64,000 nt of DNA from Streptomyces sp. SolWspMP-5a-2 (GTDB lineage Bacteria; Actinomycetota; Actinomycetes; Streptomycetales; Streptomycetaceae): the NCBI RefSeq assembly GCF_900091845.1, contig NZ_FMCI01000157.1, positions 26,851 through 90,850 of the forward strand, in the 5' to 3' direction. A model generated the notes under the pieces. That model searched no databases. It saw only the letters and a program-made list of their open reading frames with translations, and was not told where the DNA came from. The position numbers and the translations under genes were made by a program. Below, one piece after another: positions 56,411 through 64,000 of this stretch; position 1 is the first letter of the stretch; each line of letters begins with the position of its first letter.

Positions 56411-58017
56411 TTGGCCGCCTCCACCTCGGGCTGGGGGTCCTTCTTGTGTACGTCGGACAGGGTCGACCGCACCGCCGGGTTGACGATGTCCGTCACGGGC
56501 TTCGGGTAGACGCCCAGGAAGATCAGCAGCACCACCAGCGGTGCCACGACCGCCAGCTCGCGCGGCCGCAGGTCGGGCATGGCCGAGACCTCCGGCTTCA
56601 CCGGGCCCGTCATCGTCCGCTGGTAGAGGACGAGGGTGTAGAGCGCGGCGAGCACGATGCCGAAGGTGGCGACGATGCCGATCACCGGGTACCGCTCGAA
56701 GGTGCCGACCAGGACCAGGAACTCGCTCACGAACGGCGCGAGGCCGGGCAGCGAGAGGGTCGCGAGGCCGCCGATCAGGAAGGTCCCGGCCAGCAGCGGG
56801 GCGACCTTCTGCACCCCGCCGTAGTCCGCGATGAGCCGCGAGCCGCGCCGGGAGATCAGGAAGCCCGCGACCAGCATCAGCGCGGCCGTCGAGATGCCGT
56901 GGTTGACCATGTAGAGGGTCGCGCCCGACTGGCCCTGGCTGGTCATCGCGAAGATGCCCATGATGATGAAGCCGAAGTGCGAGATCGACGCGTACGCCAC
57001 CAGCCGCTTGATGTCCCGCTGGCCCACCGCGAGCAGCGCCCCGTAGACGATGCTGATCAGCGACAGGACGAGGATCACGGGCGTCGCCCACTTCGACGCC
57101 TCCGGGAAGAGCTGGAGGCAGAAGCGGAGCATCGCGAAGGTGCCGACCTTGTCGACGACCGCGGTGATGAGGACGGCGACCGGGGTGGTGGCCTCCCCCA
57201 TCGCGTTGGGCAGCCAGGTGTGCAGCGGCCACAGCGGCGCCTTCACCGCGAAGGCGAAGAAGAAGCCGAGGAAGAGCCAGCGCTCCGTGCTGGTCGCCAT
57301 GTGCAGCGAACCGTCCGCGCGGGCCTGCGCGATCTCCTGGAGGGAGAAGTTGCCCGCGACCACGTAGAGGCCGATCACCGCGGCCAGCATGATCAGGCCG
57401 CCGACCAGGTTGTAGAGCAGGAACTTGACCGCCGCGTACGAGCGCTGGGTCGAGGCGACCTGCTCGCCGTGCGCGTGCGCCCGGTCGCCGAAGCCGCCGA
57501 TGAGGAAGTACATCGGGATCAGCATGGCTTCGAAGAAGATGTAGAAGAGGAAGACGTCGGTGGCCTCGAAGGAGATGATCACCATCGCCTCGACGGCCAG
57601 GATCAGCGCGAAGAAGCCCTGGGTCGGCCGCCAGTGGTAGGGGCCGGTCTCCTTGGCGCCCTCCTTCTGCGCGGGGAGCCCGGAGCCCGGGGCGGGGTCG
57701 GCGTCGTGCCAGCCCGCCAGGACGATGAACGGGATCAGCAGGGCGGTCAGCGCGATCAGGGCCACCGCGATGCCGTCCACACCCAGCTCGTACCTGACCC
57801 CGAACTCCTTGATCCAGGAGTGGGACTCGGTGAGCTGGTAGCGGTCGCCGCCCGGTTCGAAGCGGACGAGGACGACGACCGCCAGCGCGAGCGTGCCCAG
57901 CGACACGAGCAGGGCCAGCCACTTGGCGGCGGTGCGTCGCGCGGCCGGGACGGCGGCGGTGGCGACCGCGCCGAGGGCCGGGAGCACCGCCGTCGCTGTC
58001 AGCAGGGGAAAGGACAT
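56407..58017 (-). CDS. nuoM: Complex I membrane subunit NuoM
   Basis: 536 residues. Proton-channel motifs: [19 protein letters not shown] (helix-5 Glu), [22 protein letters not shown] (TM7 Lys), [31 protein letters not shown] and the late Glu of [12 protein letters not shown], which takes the TM12 position of NuoM proteins. Compared with nuoM2 it has an extra charged loop ([19 protein letters not shown]). It starts 5 bp after nuoL ends. Confidence 0.94.
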   Translation of the reverse strand: MSFPLLTATAVLPALGAVATAAVPAARRTAAKWLALLVSLGTLALAVVVLVRFEPGGDRYQLTESHSWIKEFGVRYELGVDGIAVALIALTALLIPFIVLAGWHDADPAPGSGLPAQKEGAKETGPYHWRPTQGFFALILAVEAMVIISFEATDVFLFYIFFEAMLIPMYFLIGGFGDRAHAHGEQVASTQRSYAAVKFLLYNLVGGLIMLAAVIGLYVVAGNFSLQEIAQARADGSLHMATSTERWLFLGFFFAFAVKAPLWPLHTWLPNAMGEATTPVAVLITAVVDKVGTFAMLRFCLQLFPEASKWATPVILVLSLISIVYGALLAVGQRDIKRLVAYASISHFGFIIMGIFAMTSQGQSGATLYMVNHGISTAALMLVAGFLISRRGSRLIADYGGVQKVAPLLAGTFLIGGLATLSLPGLAPFVSEFLVLVGTFERYPVIGIVATFGIVLAALYTLVLYQRTMTGPVKPEVSAMPDLRPRELAVVAPLVVLLIFLGVYPKPVTDIVNPAVRSTLSDVHKKDPQPEVEAAK

Positions 58018-58022
58018 CGGTA

Positions 58023-59918
58023 TCAGACCGCCCTCATCAGCAGGGTCGCGGCGACGAGGAGTGCCGCACCGCCGAACATGGAGACCGCGTAGGAGCGCGC
58101 GAAGCCGTTCTGGAGCCTGCGCAGCCGCCCGGAGAGGCCGCCGACCGAAGCCGCCGTGCCGTTGACGAGGCCGTCGACCAGGGTGTGGTCGACGTAGACC
58201 AGGGAGCGCGTGAGGTGCTCGCCGCCGCGCACCAGGACCACGTGGTTGAAGTCGTCCTGGAGCAGGTCGCGGCGGGCGGCCCGGGTGAGCAGCGAACCGC
58301 GCGGGGCGACGGCCGGGACCGGGCGGCGCCCGTACTGGGCCCAGGCGACGGCGACCCCGATCACCAGGACCACCATGGTGGCCAGGGTGACGGTGAGGGC
58401 GCTGACCGGCGGGTGCCCGTGCGCGTGCCCGGTGACCGGTTCGAGCCAGTTCAGGAAGCGGTCGCCGACGCTGAAGACCGCGCCCGCGAAGACCGACCCG
58501 AAGGCGAGGACGATCATCGGGACCGTCATCGACGCGGGCGACTCGTGCGGGTGCGGCTCGTGGCCGTGCTCGTCGGGCTGCCAGCGCTTCTCGCCGAAGA
58601 ACGTCATCAGCATCACGCGCGTCATGTAGTACGCGGTGATCGCGGCGCCCAGCAGGGCGCAGCCGCCGAGGATCCAGCCCTCGGTGCCGCCCTTGGCGAA
58701 GGCCGCCTCGATGATCTTGTCCTTGGAGAAGAAGCCGGACAGACCCGGGAAGCCGATGATGGCGAGGTAGCCGAGGCCGAAGGTGACGAAGGTGACCGGC
58801 ATGTACTTCCGCAGCCCGCCGTAGCGGCGCATGTCGACCTCGTCGTTCATGCCGTGCATGACGGAGCCCGCGCCGAGGAACAGCCCGGCCTTGAAGAAGC
58901 CGTGCGTCACCAGGTGCATGATCGCGTAGACGTAGCCGATCGGGCCGAGGCCCGCGGCCAGCACCATGTAGCCGATCTGCGACATCGTCGAACCGGCCAG
59001 CGCCTTCTTGATGTCGTCCTTCGCGCAACCGACGATCGCACCGAACAGCAGCGTGACGGCGCCGACGACGGTGACGACGAGCTGGGCGTCCGGGGCGCCG
59101 TTGAAGATCGCCGCCGAGCGGACGATGAGGTAGACGCCCGCGGTGACCATCGTCGCGGCGTGGATGAGGGCCGAGACGGGGGTCGGGCCCTCCATCGCGT
59201 CCCCGAGCCAGGACTGAAGCGGCACCTGCGCGGACTTGCCGCAGGCCGCCAGGAGCAGCATCAGCGCGATCGCGGTGAGCTTGCCCTCGCTCGCGTCCCC
59301 CGCGTGGGAGAGCACCGGGCCGAAGGCGAACGTCCCGAACGTCGTGAACATGAGCATGATGGCGATCGACAGGCCCATGTCGCCGACGCGGTTGACCAGG
59401 AAGGCCTTCTTCGCGGCGGTCGCGGCGCTCGGCTTGTGCTGCCAGAAGCCGATCAGCAGGTAGGAGGCGAGACCGACGCCCTCCCAACCGACGTACAGCA
59501 GAAGGTAGTTGTCGGCGAGGACCAGGATCAGCATCGCCGCGAGGAACAGGTTCAGATAGCCGAAGAAGCGGCGGCGGCGCTCGTCGTGCTCCATGTACCC
59601 GATCGAGTACAGGTGGATGAGCGAGCCGACGCCGGTGATCAGCAGCACGAACGTCATCGACAACTGGTCGAGGCGGAAGGCGACGTCCGCCTGGAACCCC
59701 TCGACCGGTACCCAGGTGAACAGGTGCTGCAACAGGGTGCGGTCGTCGGCGCCCTTGCCGAGCAGGTCGGCGAAGAGGACGGCGCCGATCACGAAGGAAG
59801 CGGCCGCGAGCAGCGTGCCGATCCAGTGGCCGACGGCGTCCAGGCGGCGGCCGCCGCACAGCAGGACGACAGCTCCGAGCAGGGGCGCCGCCACCAGCAG
59901 CGCAATCAGGTTCTCCAC
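58023..59918 (-). CDS. nuoL: Complex I membrane subunit NuoL
   Basis: 631 residues with the antiporter core and the long C-terminal lateral helix. Motifs: [76 protein letters not shown] and [13 protein letters not shown] His-rich loop ([10 protein letters not shown]) precedes the lateral-helix region. GTG start, 14 bp after nuoK. Confidence 0.95.
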   Translation of the reverse strand: MENLIALLVAAPLLGAVVLLCGGRRLDAVGHWIGTLLAAASFVIGAVLFADLLGKGADDRTLLQHLFTWVPVEGFQADVAFRLDQLSMTFVLLITGVGSLIHLYSIGYMEHDERRRRFFGYLNLFLAAMLILVLADNYLLLYVGWEGVGLASYLLIGFWQHKPSAATAAKKAFLVNRVGDMGLSIAIMLMFTTFGTFAFGPVLSHAGDASEGKLTAIALMLLLAACGKSAQVPLQSWLGDAMEGPTPVSALIHAATMVTAGVYLIVRSAAIFNGAPDAQLVVTVVGAVTLLFGAIVGCAKDDIKKALAGSTMSQIGYMVLAAGLGPIGYVYAIMHLVTHGFFKAGLFLGAGSVMHGMNDEVDMRRYGGLRKYMPVTFVTFGLGYLAIIGFPGLSGFFSKDKIIEAAFAKGGTEGWILGGCALLGAAITAYYMTRVMLMTFFGEKRWQPDEHGHEPHPHESPASMTVPMIVLAFGSVFAGAVFSVGDRFLNWLEPVTGHAHGHPPVSALTVTLATMVVLVIGVAVAWAQYGRRPVPAVAPRGSLLTRAARRDLLQDDFNHVVLVRGGEHLTRSLVYVDHTLVDGLVNGTAASVGGLSGRLRRLQNGFARSYAVSMFGGAALLVAATLLMRAV

Positions 59919-59932
59919 GATTCAGCGACCCC

Positions 59933-60232
59933 TCAGAGCTTCATCAGGCTGGCGTCGTCGACCGAGGCCGAGTGGCGGGAGCGGAACAGCGACACGATGA
60001 TCGCGAGCCCGACGACGACCTCCGCGGCGGCGACGACCATCGTGAAGAACGCGATGATCTGGCCGTCCAGGTTTCCGTGCATCCGGGAGAAGGTGACGAA
60101 CGCGAGGTTGCAGGCGTTCAGCATCAGCTCGACGCACATGAACACGACGATGGCGTTGCGCCGGATCAGCACGCCGGTGGCGCCGATCGTGAACAGCAGG
60201 GCCGCCAGGTACAGGTAGTTGACCGGGTTCAC
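59933..60232 (-). CDS. nuoK: Complex I membrane subunit NuoK
   Basis: 99 residues, the standard length. Three helices carry Glu residues in [16 protein letters not shown] and [14 protein letters not shown]. Unlike NuoK2 it has no acidic C-terminal extension. GTG start overlaps nuoJ by 4 bp. Confidence 0.95.
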   Translation of the reverse strand: MNPVNYLYLAALLFTIGATGVLIRRNAIVVFMCVELMLNACNLAFVTFSRMHGNLDGQIIAFFTMVVAAAEVVVGLAIIVSLFRSRHSASVDDASLMKL

Positions 60233-61074
60233 TTCGACGCCTCCTCGGTCCGCCTGGTGAGGTCGGCCGGCTCGCCCGGGGTGCGCTCAAGGCGCTCCTC
60301 GGACCGCTGCTCCAGGGCGCGCAGATCGTTCAGCGCCTCGTTCGACACGTCACGGATCTGGCCGCGCTCGCGCAGCGTCCGGCTGACGGTCAGCTCGGAC
60401 GGGGTCCCGTCGGGCAGCAGACCGGCGATGTCGACGGCGTTGTGCCGGGCGTAGACGCCGGGCGCGGGCAGCGGCGGGAGCTGCCTGCCGTCCCTGACCC
60501 GCTCGGCGGCCAGCTCGCGCTGGGTCTTGGCGCGCTCGGTGCGCTCCCGGTGGGTGAGGACCATGGCGCCGACGGCGGCCGTGATCAGCAGGGCGCCGGT
60601 GATCTCGAACGCGAAGACGTACTTGGTGAAGATGAGGGCGGCGAGGCCCTCCACGTTGCCGTTGGCGTTGGCCTGGGCGAGACCGCCGAACTCGGTGAGG
60701 GAGGCGTTGCCGATCCCGGCGAGCAGCAGGACGCCGAAGCCGACGCCGCACAGCAGCGCCAGCCAGCGCTGGCCCTTGATGGTCTCCTTCAGGGAGTCCG
60801 CCGCGGTGACACCGACGAGCATCACCACGAAGAGGAACAGCATCATGATGGCGCCGGTGTAGACGACGACCTGCACGATGCCCAGGAAGTAGGCGCCGTT
60901 GGCCAGGTAGAAGATCGCCAGGACGATCATCGTCCCGGCGAGGCAGAGCGCGCTGTGCACGGCCCTGCGCATGAAGACGGTGCACAGGGCGCCGAGCACG
61001 GCGACCGTGCCGAGCATCCAGAACTGGACGGCCTCACCGGTGGAGGTGGTGTAGGCGGCGAGCTGCGGGCTCAC
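60229..61074 (-). CDS. nuoJ: Complex I membrane subunit NuoJ
   Basis: 281 residues. Residues 1 to about 180 are the five-helix NuoJ core ([22 protein letters not shown]). About 100 mostly charged residues follow ([20 protein letters not shown], then RQIRDVS-like and RTEEASK at the end). The tail is charged and helical in character, unlike the Pro/Gly tail of NuoJ2. Confidence 0.93.
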   Translation of the reverse strand: MSPQLAAYTTSTGEAVQFWMLGTVAVLGALCTVFMRRAVHSALCLAGTMIVLAIFYLANGAYFLGIVQVVVYTGAIMMLFLFVVMLVGVTAADSLKETIKGQRWLALLCGVGFGVLLLAGIGNASLTEFGGLAQANANGNVEGLAALIFTKYVFAFEITGALLITAAVGAMVLTHRERTERAKTQRELAAERVRDGRQLPPLPAPGVYARHNAVDIAGLLPDGTPSELTVSRTLRERGQIRDVSNEALNDLRALEQRSEERLERTPGEPADLTRRTEEASK

Positions 61075-61673
61075 GCGTCCACCTCCTGGTCGTCCGGCTT
61101 CTCGCCCTTGGAGACGGCCACCTGACGCTCGGTGCCGGGCGCGGCCTCGGTCACCAGGCCCCGGTAGTAGTCCTGTTCGTCGGTGCCCGGGTAGATCGCG
61201 TGCGGGGTGTCGACCATGGTGTCCTCAAGGCCCGCGAGGAGCTGCTCCTTGGTGTAGATGAGGTTGGCGCGGCTGCTGTCGGCCAGCTCGAACTCGTTGG
61301 TCATCGTGAGCGCGCGGGTGGGGCACGCCTCGATGCACAGGCCGCACAGGATGCAGCGGGCGTAGTTGATCTGGTAGACGCGGCCGTACCGCTCGCCCGG
61401 GGAGTAGCGCTCCTCGTCCGTGTTGTCGGCGCCCTCCACGTAGATGGCGTCGGCGGGACAGGCCCAGGCGCACAGCTCGCAGCCGACGCACTTCTCCAGC
61501 CCGTCGGGATGGCGGTTGAGCTGGTGCCGTCCGTGGAACCTCGGAGCGGTGGTCTTCTGCTGCTCCGGGTACTGCTCGGTCAGCCGCTTCTTGAACATGG
61601 CCTTGAAGGTCACGCCGAAGCCGGCGACGGGGTTCATGAAACCGGGTTCGGTCTCCTTGGGCTCCTCAGCCAT
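61071..61673 (-). CDS. nuoI: Complex I iron-sulfur subunit NuoI
   Basis: 200 residues with both cluster motifs, [19 protein letters not shown] and [18 protein letters not shown], and the [10 protein letters not shown]-terminal segment. ATG 61673 is chosen because residues before it are not conserved. It overlaps nuoH by 8 bp. Confidence 0.95.
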   Translation of the reverse strand: MAEEPKETEPGFMNPVAGFGVTFKAMFKKRLTEQYPEQQKTTAPRFHGRHQLNRHPDGLEKCVGCELCAWACPADAIYVEGADNTDEERYSPGERYGRVYQINYARCILCGLCIEACPTRALTMTNEFELADSSRANLIYTKEQLLAGLEDTMVDTPHAIYPGTDEQDYYRGLVTEAAPGTERQVAVSKGEKPDDQEVDA

Positions 61674-63030
61674 CGGACGCCTCCTTTCCCTCAGCGCTTC
61701 CGTCACTGGCAGTATCCGGCCCGCCACTGACAATCAACTCCCGCTCCCGGCGCGGGGAGCGCCTGGGCACCGGCGGGAGGGACTGTCCGGGCAGCGGCGG
61801 CACGGGGAACCCGCCGGCCATCGGGTCGAACCCGGCGGGTGTCTCGTCGGCCCGCTCGGCGCTCTGCGCCTTCTCGCGGAACAGGTCGGCGACGAAGGAC
61901 AGCAGGAGCAGGGCCAGGACCGCGCCCCCGATGTACAGGGCGATGTCGGCGAAGTCGTAGTTCTCGTTCCGCAGCGCCCGCACGGTGGCGACCAGCATCA
62001 GCCAGACCACCGAGACCGGGATGAGGACCTTCCAGCCGAGCTTCATCAGCTGGTCGTAGCGGACCCGGGGAAGGGTGCCGCGCAGCCAGATGAAGAAGAA
62101 CAGCAGCAGCTGCACCTTGACGACGAACCAGAGCAGCGGCCACCAGCCGTGGTTGGCGCCCTCCCAGAAGCCGCTGATCGGCCAGGGGGCCCGCCAGCCG
62201 CCGAGGAAGAGGGTGGTCGCGACGGCCGAAACCGTCACCATGTTGACGTACTCGGCGAGCATGAACATCGCGAACTTGATGGACGAGTACTCGGTGTTGA
62301 AGCCGCCGACCAGGTCGCCCTCGGACTCCGGCATGTCGAAGGGGGCGCGGTTGGTCTCGCCGACCATGGTGACGATGTAGAGGATGAAGGAGACCGGCAG
62401 CAGGAAGATGTACCAGCGGTCGTGCTGCTGCTCGACGATGGTCGAGGTGGACATCGAGCCGGAGTAGAGGAAGACCGAGGCGAACGCGGCGCCCATGGCG
62501 ATCTCGTAGGAGATCATCTGCGCGCAGGAGCGCAGTCCGCCCAGGAGCGGGTACGTCGATCCGGAGCTCCATCCGGCCAGCACGATGCCGTAGATGCCGA
62601 CCGAGGCGACCGCGAGGATGAACAGCATCGCGATCGGCAGGTCGGTCAGCTGCATCGGGGTGCGGTGGCCGAAGACCGAGATCTCGTTGCCCGCGGGTCC
62701 GAAGGGGATCACCGCGATCGCCATGAAGGCGGGGATCGCCGCGACGACGGGCGCCAGGACGTAGATCACCTTGTCGGCGCGCTTGACGACGACGTCTTCC
62801 TTGAGCATCAGTTTGATGCCGTCGGCGAGCGACTGGAGCATGCCCCAGGGGCCGTGCCGGTTGGGGCCGATGCGCAGCTGCATCCAGGCGACGACCTTGC
62901 GCTCCCAGACGATGGAGAACAGCACGGTCACCATCAGGAACGCGAAGCAGAAGACGGCCTTGACGACGACCAGCCACCAGGGGTCGCGGCCGAACATCGA
63001 GAGGTCTTCAGCGGCGAGGAACGGGCTCAT
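61666..63030 (-). CDS. nuoH: Complex I membrane subunit NuoH
   Basis: 454 residues. Family signatures are [54 protein letters not shown] and [20 protein letters not shown]. The C-terminal 60 residues after the last helix are a basic, Pro-rich extension ([20 protein letters not shown]) not found in NuoH2. Its ATG overlaps the nuoG stop. Confidence 0.95.
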   Translation of the reverse strand: MSPFLAAEDLSMFGRDPWWLVVVKAVFCFAFLMVTVLFSIVWERKVVAWMQLRIGPNRHGPWGMLQSLADGIKLMLKEDVVVKRADKVIYVLAPVVAAIPAFMAIAVIPFGPAGNEISVFGHRTPMQLTDLPIAMLFILAVASVGIYGIVLAGWSSGSTYPLLGGLRSCAQMISYEIAMGAAFASVFLYSGSMSTSTIVEQQHDRWYIFLLPVSFILYIVTMVGETNRAPFDMPESEGDLVGGFNTEYSSIKFAMFMLAEYVNMVTVSAVATTLFLGGWRAPWPISGFWEGANHGWWPLLWFVVKVQLLLFFFIWLRGTLPRVRYDQLMKLGWKVLIPVSVVWLMLVATVRALRNENYDFADIALYIGGAVLALLLLSFVADLFREKAQSAERADETPAGFDPMAGGFPVPPLPGQSLPPVPRRSPRRERELIVSGGPDTASDGSAEGKEASDG

Positions 63031-64000
63031 GCCTCCACCTCCTCGGGGGCCTCGCCGACGGACGTCGCCGGGCCGATGCGGACGAGGGCGCCGGGCAGCG
63101 CCCCCGTGTCGGAGGCGACACCGGCGCCCACGGAGTTCAGCGGGAGCCAGACCACCCGGTCGGGCATCTCGGTGATCTGGAGCGGGAGTTCGACGGAGCC
63201 CGCCGGTCCGCTCACGGCGAGCAGGTCGCCGTCGGCGACACCGGACTCGGCGGCCGTGGCGGCCGACACACGCGCGCGTGCGGGATGCCGGGTACCGGCC
63301 AGCGCCTCGTCGCCGCGCTGCAGCAGACCGCGGTCCAGGAGCAGCCGGTGCCCGGCGAGGACGGCCTCACCGGCGGCGGGCCTGGGCAGCGGGACGGCCG
63401 TCTCGCGCGGTGCGGCGGAGCGGGTCCCGTCCCAGCCGCCGAGCCGGTCGAGTTCGGCCCGCACGGTGCGCAGGTCGGGCAGTCCGAGGTGGACGTCCAT
63501 GGCGTCGGCCAGCATCTGCAGCACCCGCGCGTCGGTCGGCGCGAGGGTGCGGGTCATCTGGTCGGGCTTGAGCGCGGCCTCGAAGAAGCGGACCCGGCCC
63601 TCCCAGTTGAGGAAGGTGCCGGCCTTCTCGGCGACCGCGGCCACCGGCAGGACGACGGAGGCGCGCTCGGTGACCTCGCTGGGCCGCAGTTCGAGCGAGA
63701 CGACGAAACCGGCCTCCCGGAGCGCCTCACGCGCGCGTGCCGGGTCGGGCAGGTCGGCGACCTCCACCCCGGCGACCACCAGCGCCTGGAGTTCACCGCG
63801 CGCGGCGGCCTCCACGATCTGGTCGGTGTCGCGGCCGTAGCGGTGCGGGAGTTCGGCGACGCCCCAGACCGCGGCGACCTCCTCCCGCGCGCGCGGGTCG
63901 GTGGCCGGGCGTCCGCCGGGCAGCAGCGAGGGCAGCGCACCCGCCTCGACGGCACCGCGCTCCCCGGCCCGCCTCGGGATCCACACCAGCGCGGCCCCGG
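63027..64000 (-). CDS. nuoG: Complex I subunit NuoG, C-terminal part (5' end outside window)
   Basis: The frame is open at the right edge; about 323 residues are visible. They correspond to the end of the molybdopterin-type domain ([43 protein letters not shown]) and the final beta domain ([35 protein letters not shown]). The N-terminal iron-sulfur part lies beyond the window. Its presence shows that the main operon, unlike nuo2, has the NADH-oxidising module. Confidence 0.93.
   Translation of the reverse strand, partial: GAALVWIPRRAGERGAVEAGALPSLLPGGRPATDPRAREEVAAVWGVAELPHRYGRDTDQIVEAAARGELQALVVAGVEVADLPDPARAREALREAGFVVSLELRPSEVTERASVVLPVAAVAEKAGTFLNWEGRVRFFEAALKPDQMTRTLAPTDARVLQMLADAMDVHLGLPDLRTVRAELDRLGGWDGTRSAAPRETAVPLPRPAAGEAVLAGHRLLLDRGLLQRGDEALAGTRHPARARVSAATAAESGVADGDLLAVSGPAGSVELPLQITEMPDRVVWLPLNSVGAGVASDTGALPGALVRIGPATSVGEAPEEVEA

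Overview
The window is very GC-rich, with overlapping ATGA/GTGA start-stop junctions, frequent GTG starts, strong G/C bias at third codon positions and families typical of Streptomyces. These include two nuo gene sets, an SLP1-type integration at tRNA-Tyr, a secreted M28 aminopeptidase and a ydaO-type leader before a cell-wall hydrolase. I read it as chromosomal DNA of a Streptomyces species, near the core region that in S. coelicolor carries nuo, korAB, htpX and SLP1.

Layout. (1) 1-5356: right end of an integrative, probably conjugative element (AICE/SLP1 class). It holds the C-terminal part of a cytosine methyltransferase, a primase-polymerase, a small Cys-containing protein, a DUF3631 P-loop ATPase, a dense 7-mer repeat array, an excisionase and a tyrosine integrase ending beside tRNA-Tyr. 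Transfer genes and the other att site lie left of the window. (2) 5.4-8.4 kb: yajQ, a GlsB-type membrane protein, a YccF protein and htpX. (3) 8.5-19.4 kb (minus strand): a reduced complex I operon, nuoA2-B2-C2-H2-I2-J2-K2-L2-M2-N2, with no D, E, F or G. (4) 19.6-23.3 kb: two paralogous NarL-type sensor kinases and one LuxR-type response regulator. (5) 23.5-26.5 kb: korAB, 2-oxoglutarate:ferredoxin oxidoreductase. (6) 26.6-37.1 kb: HxlR regulator/quinone oxidoreductase pair, RarD permease, M28 aminopeptidase, a repeat-rich TPR-like protein, a DUF6668-like protein, an NADPH:FMN-type oxidoreductase, and an ABC exporter with a LolA-like membrane-anchored protein. (7) 37.4-49.3 kb: long-chain polyprenyl diphosphate synthase (menaquinone side chain), POT peptide transporter with CocE-type peptidase, SLT hydrolase under a c-di-AMP riboswitch, HAD phosphatase, FAD oxidoreductase, ATP-grasp ligase, fumarylacetoacetase and an M56-type metalloprotease. 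(8) 49.4-54.6 kb: a large secreted nuclease and a RecQ helicase with an apparent frameshift. (9) 54.8-64 kb (minus strand): the 3' half of the main nuo operon, nuoN-M-L-K-J-I-H and part of nuoG.

How the parts fit. The window is bracketed by two complex I operons, with a quinone side-chain synthase and a ferredoxin-reducing 2-oxoacid oxidoreductase between them. The nuo2 set has no NADH-oxidising module (E, F, G). Together with the nearby korAB this suggests, without proving, that Nuo2 takes electrons from ferredoxin and borrows NuoD from the main operon. The rest is a mosaic of peptide use, envelope maintenance and stress functions.

Limits: all calls come from reading the sequence and recognising families, with no database search or structure prediction run. 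Start codons are chosen from visible ribosome binding sites and family lengths and are uncertain where noted.
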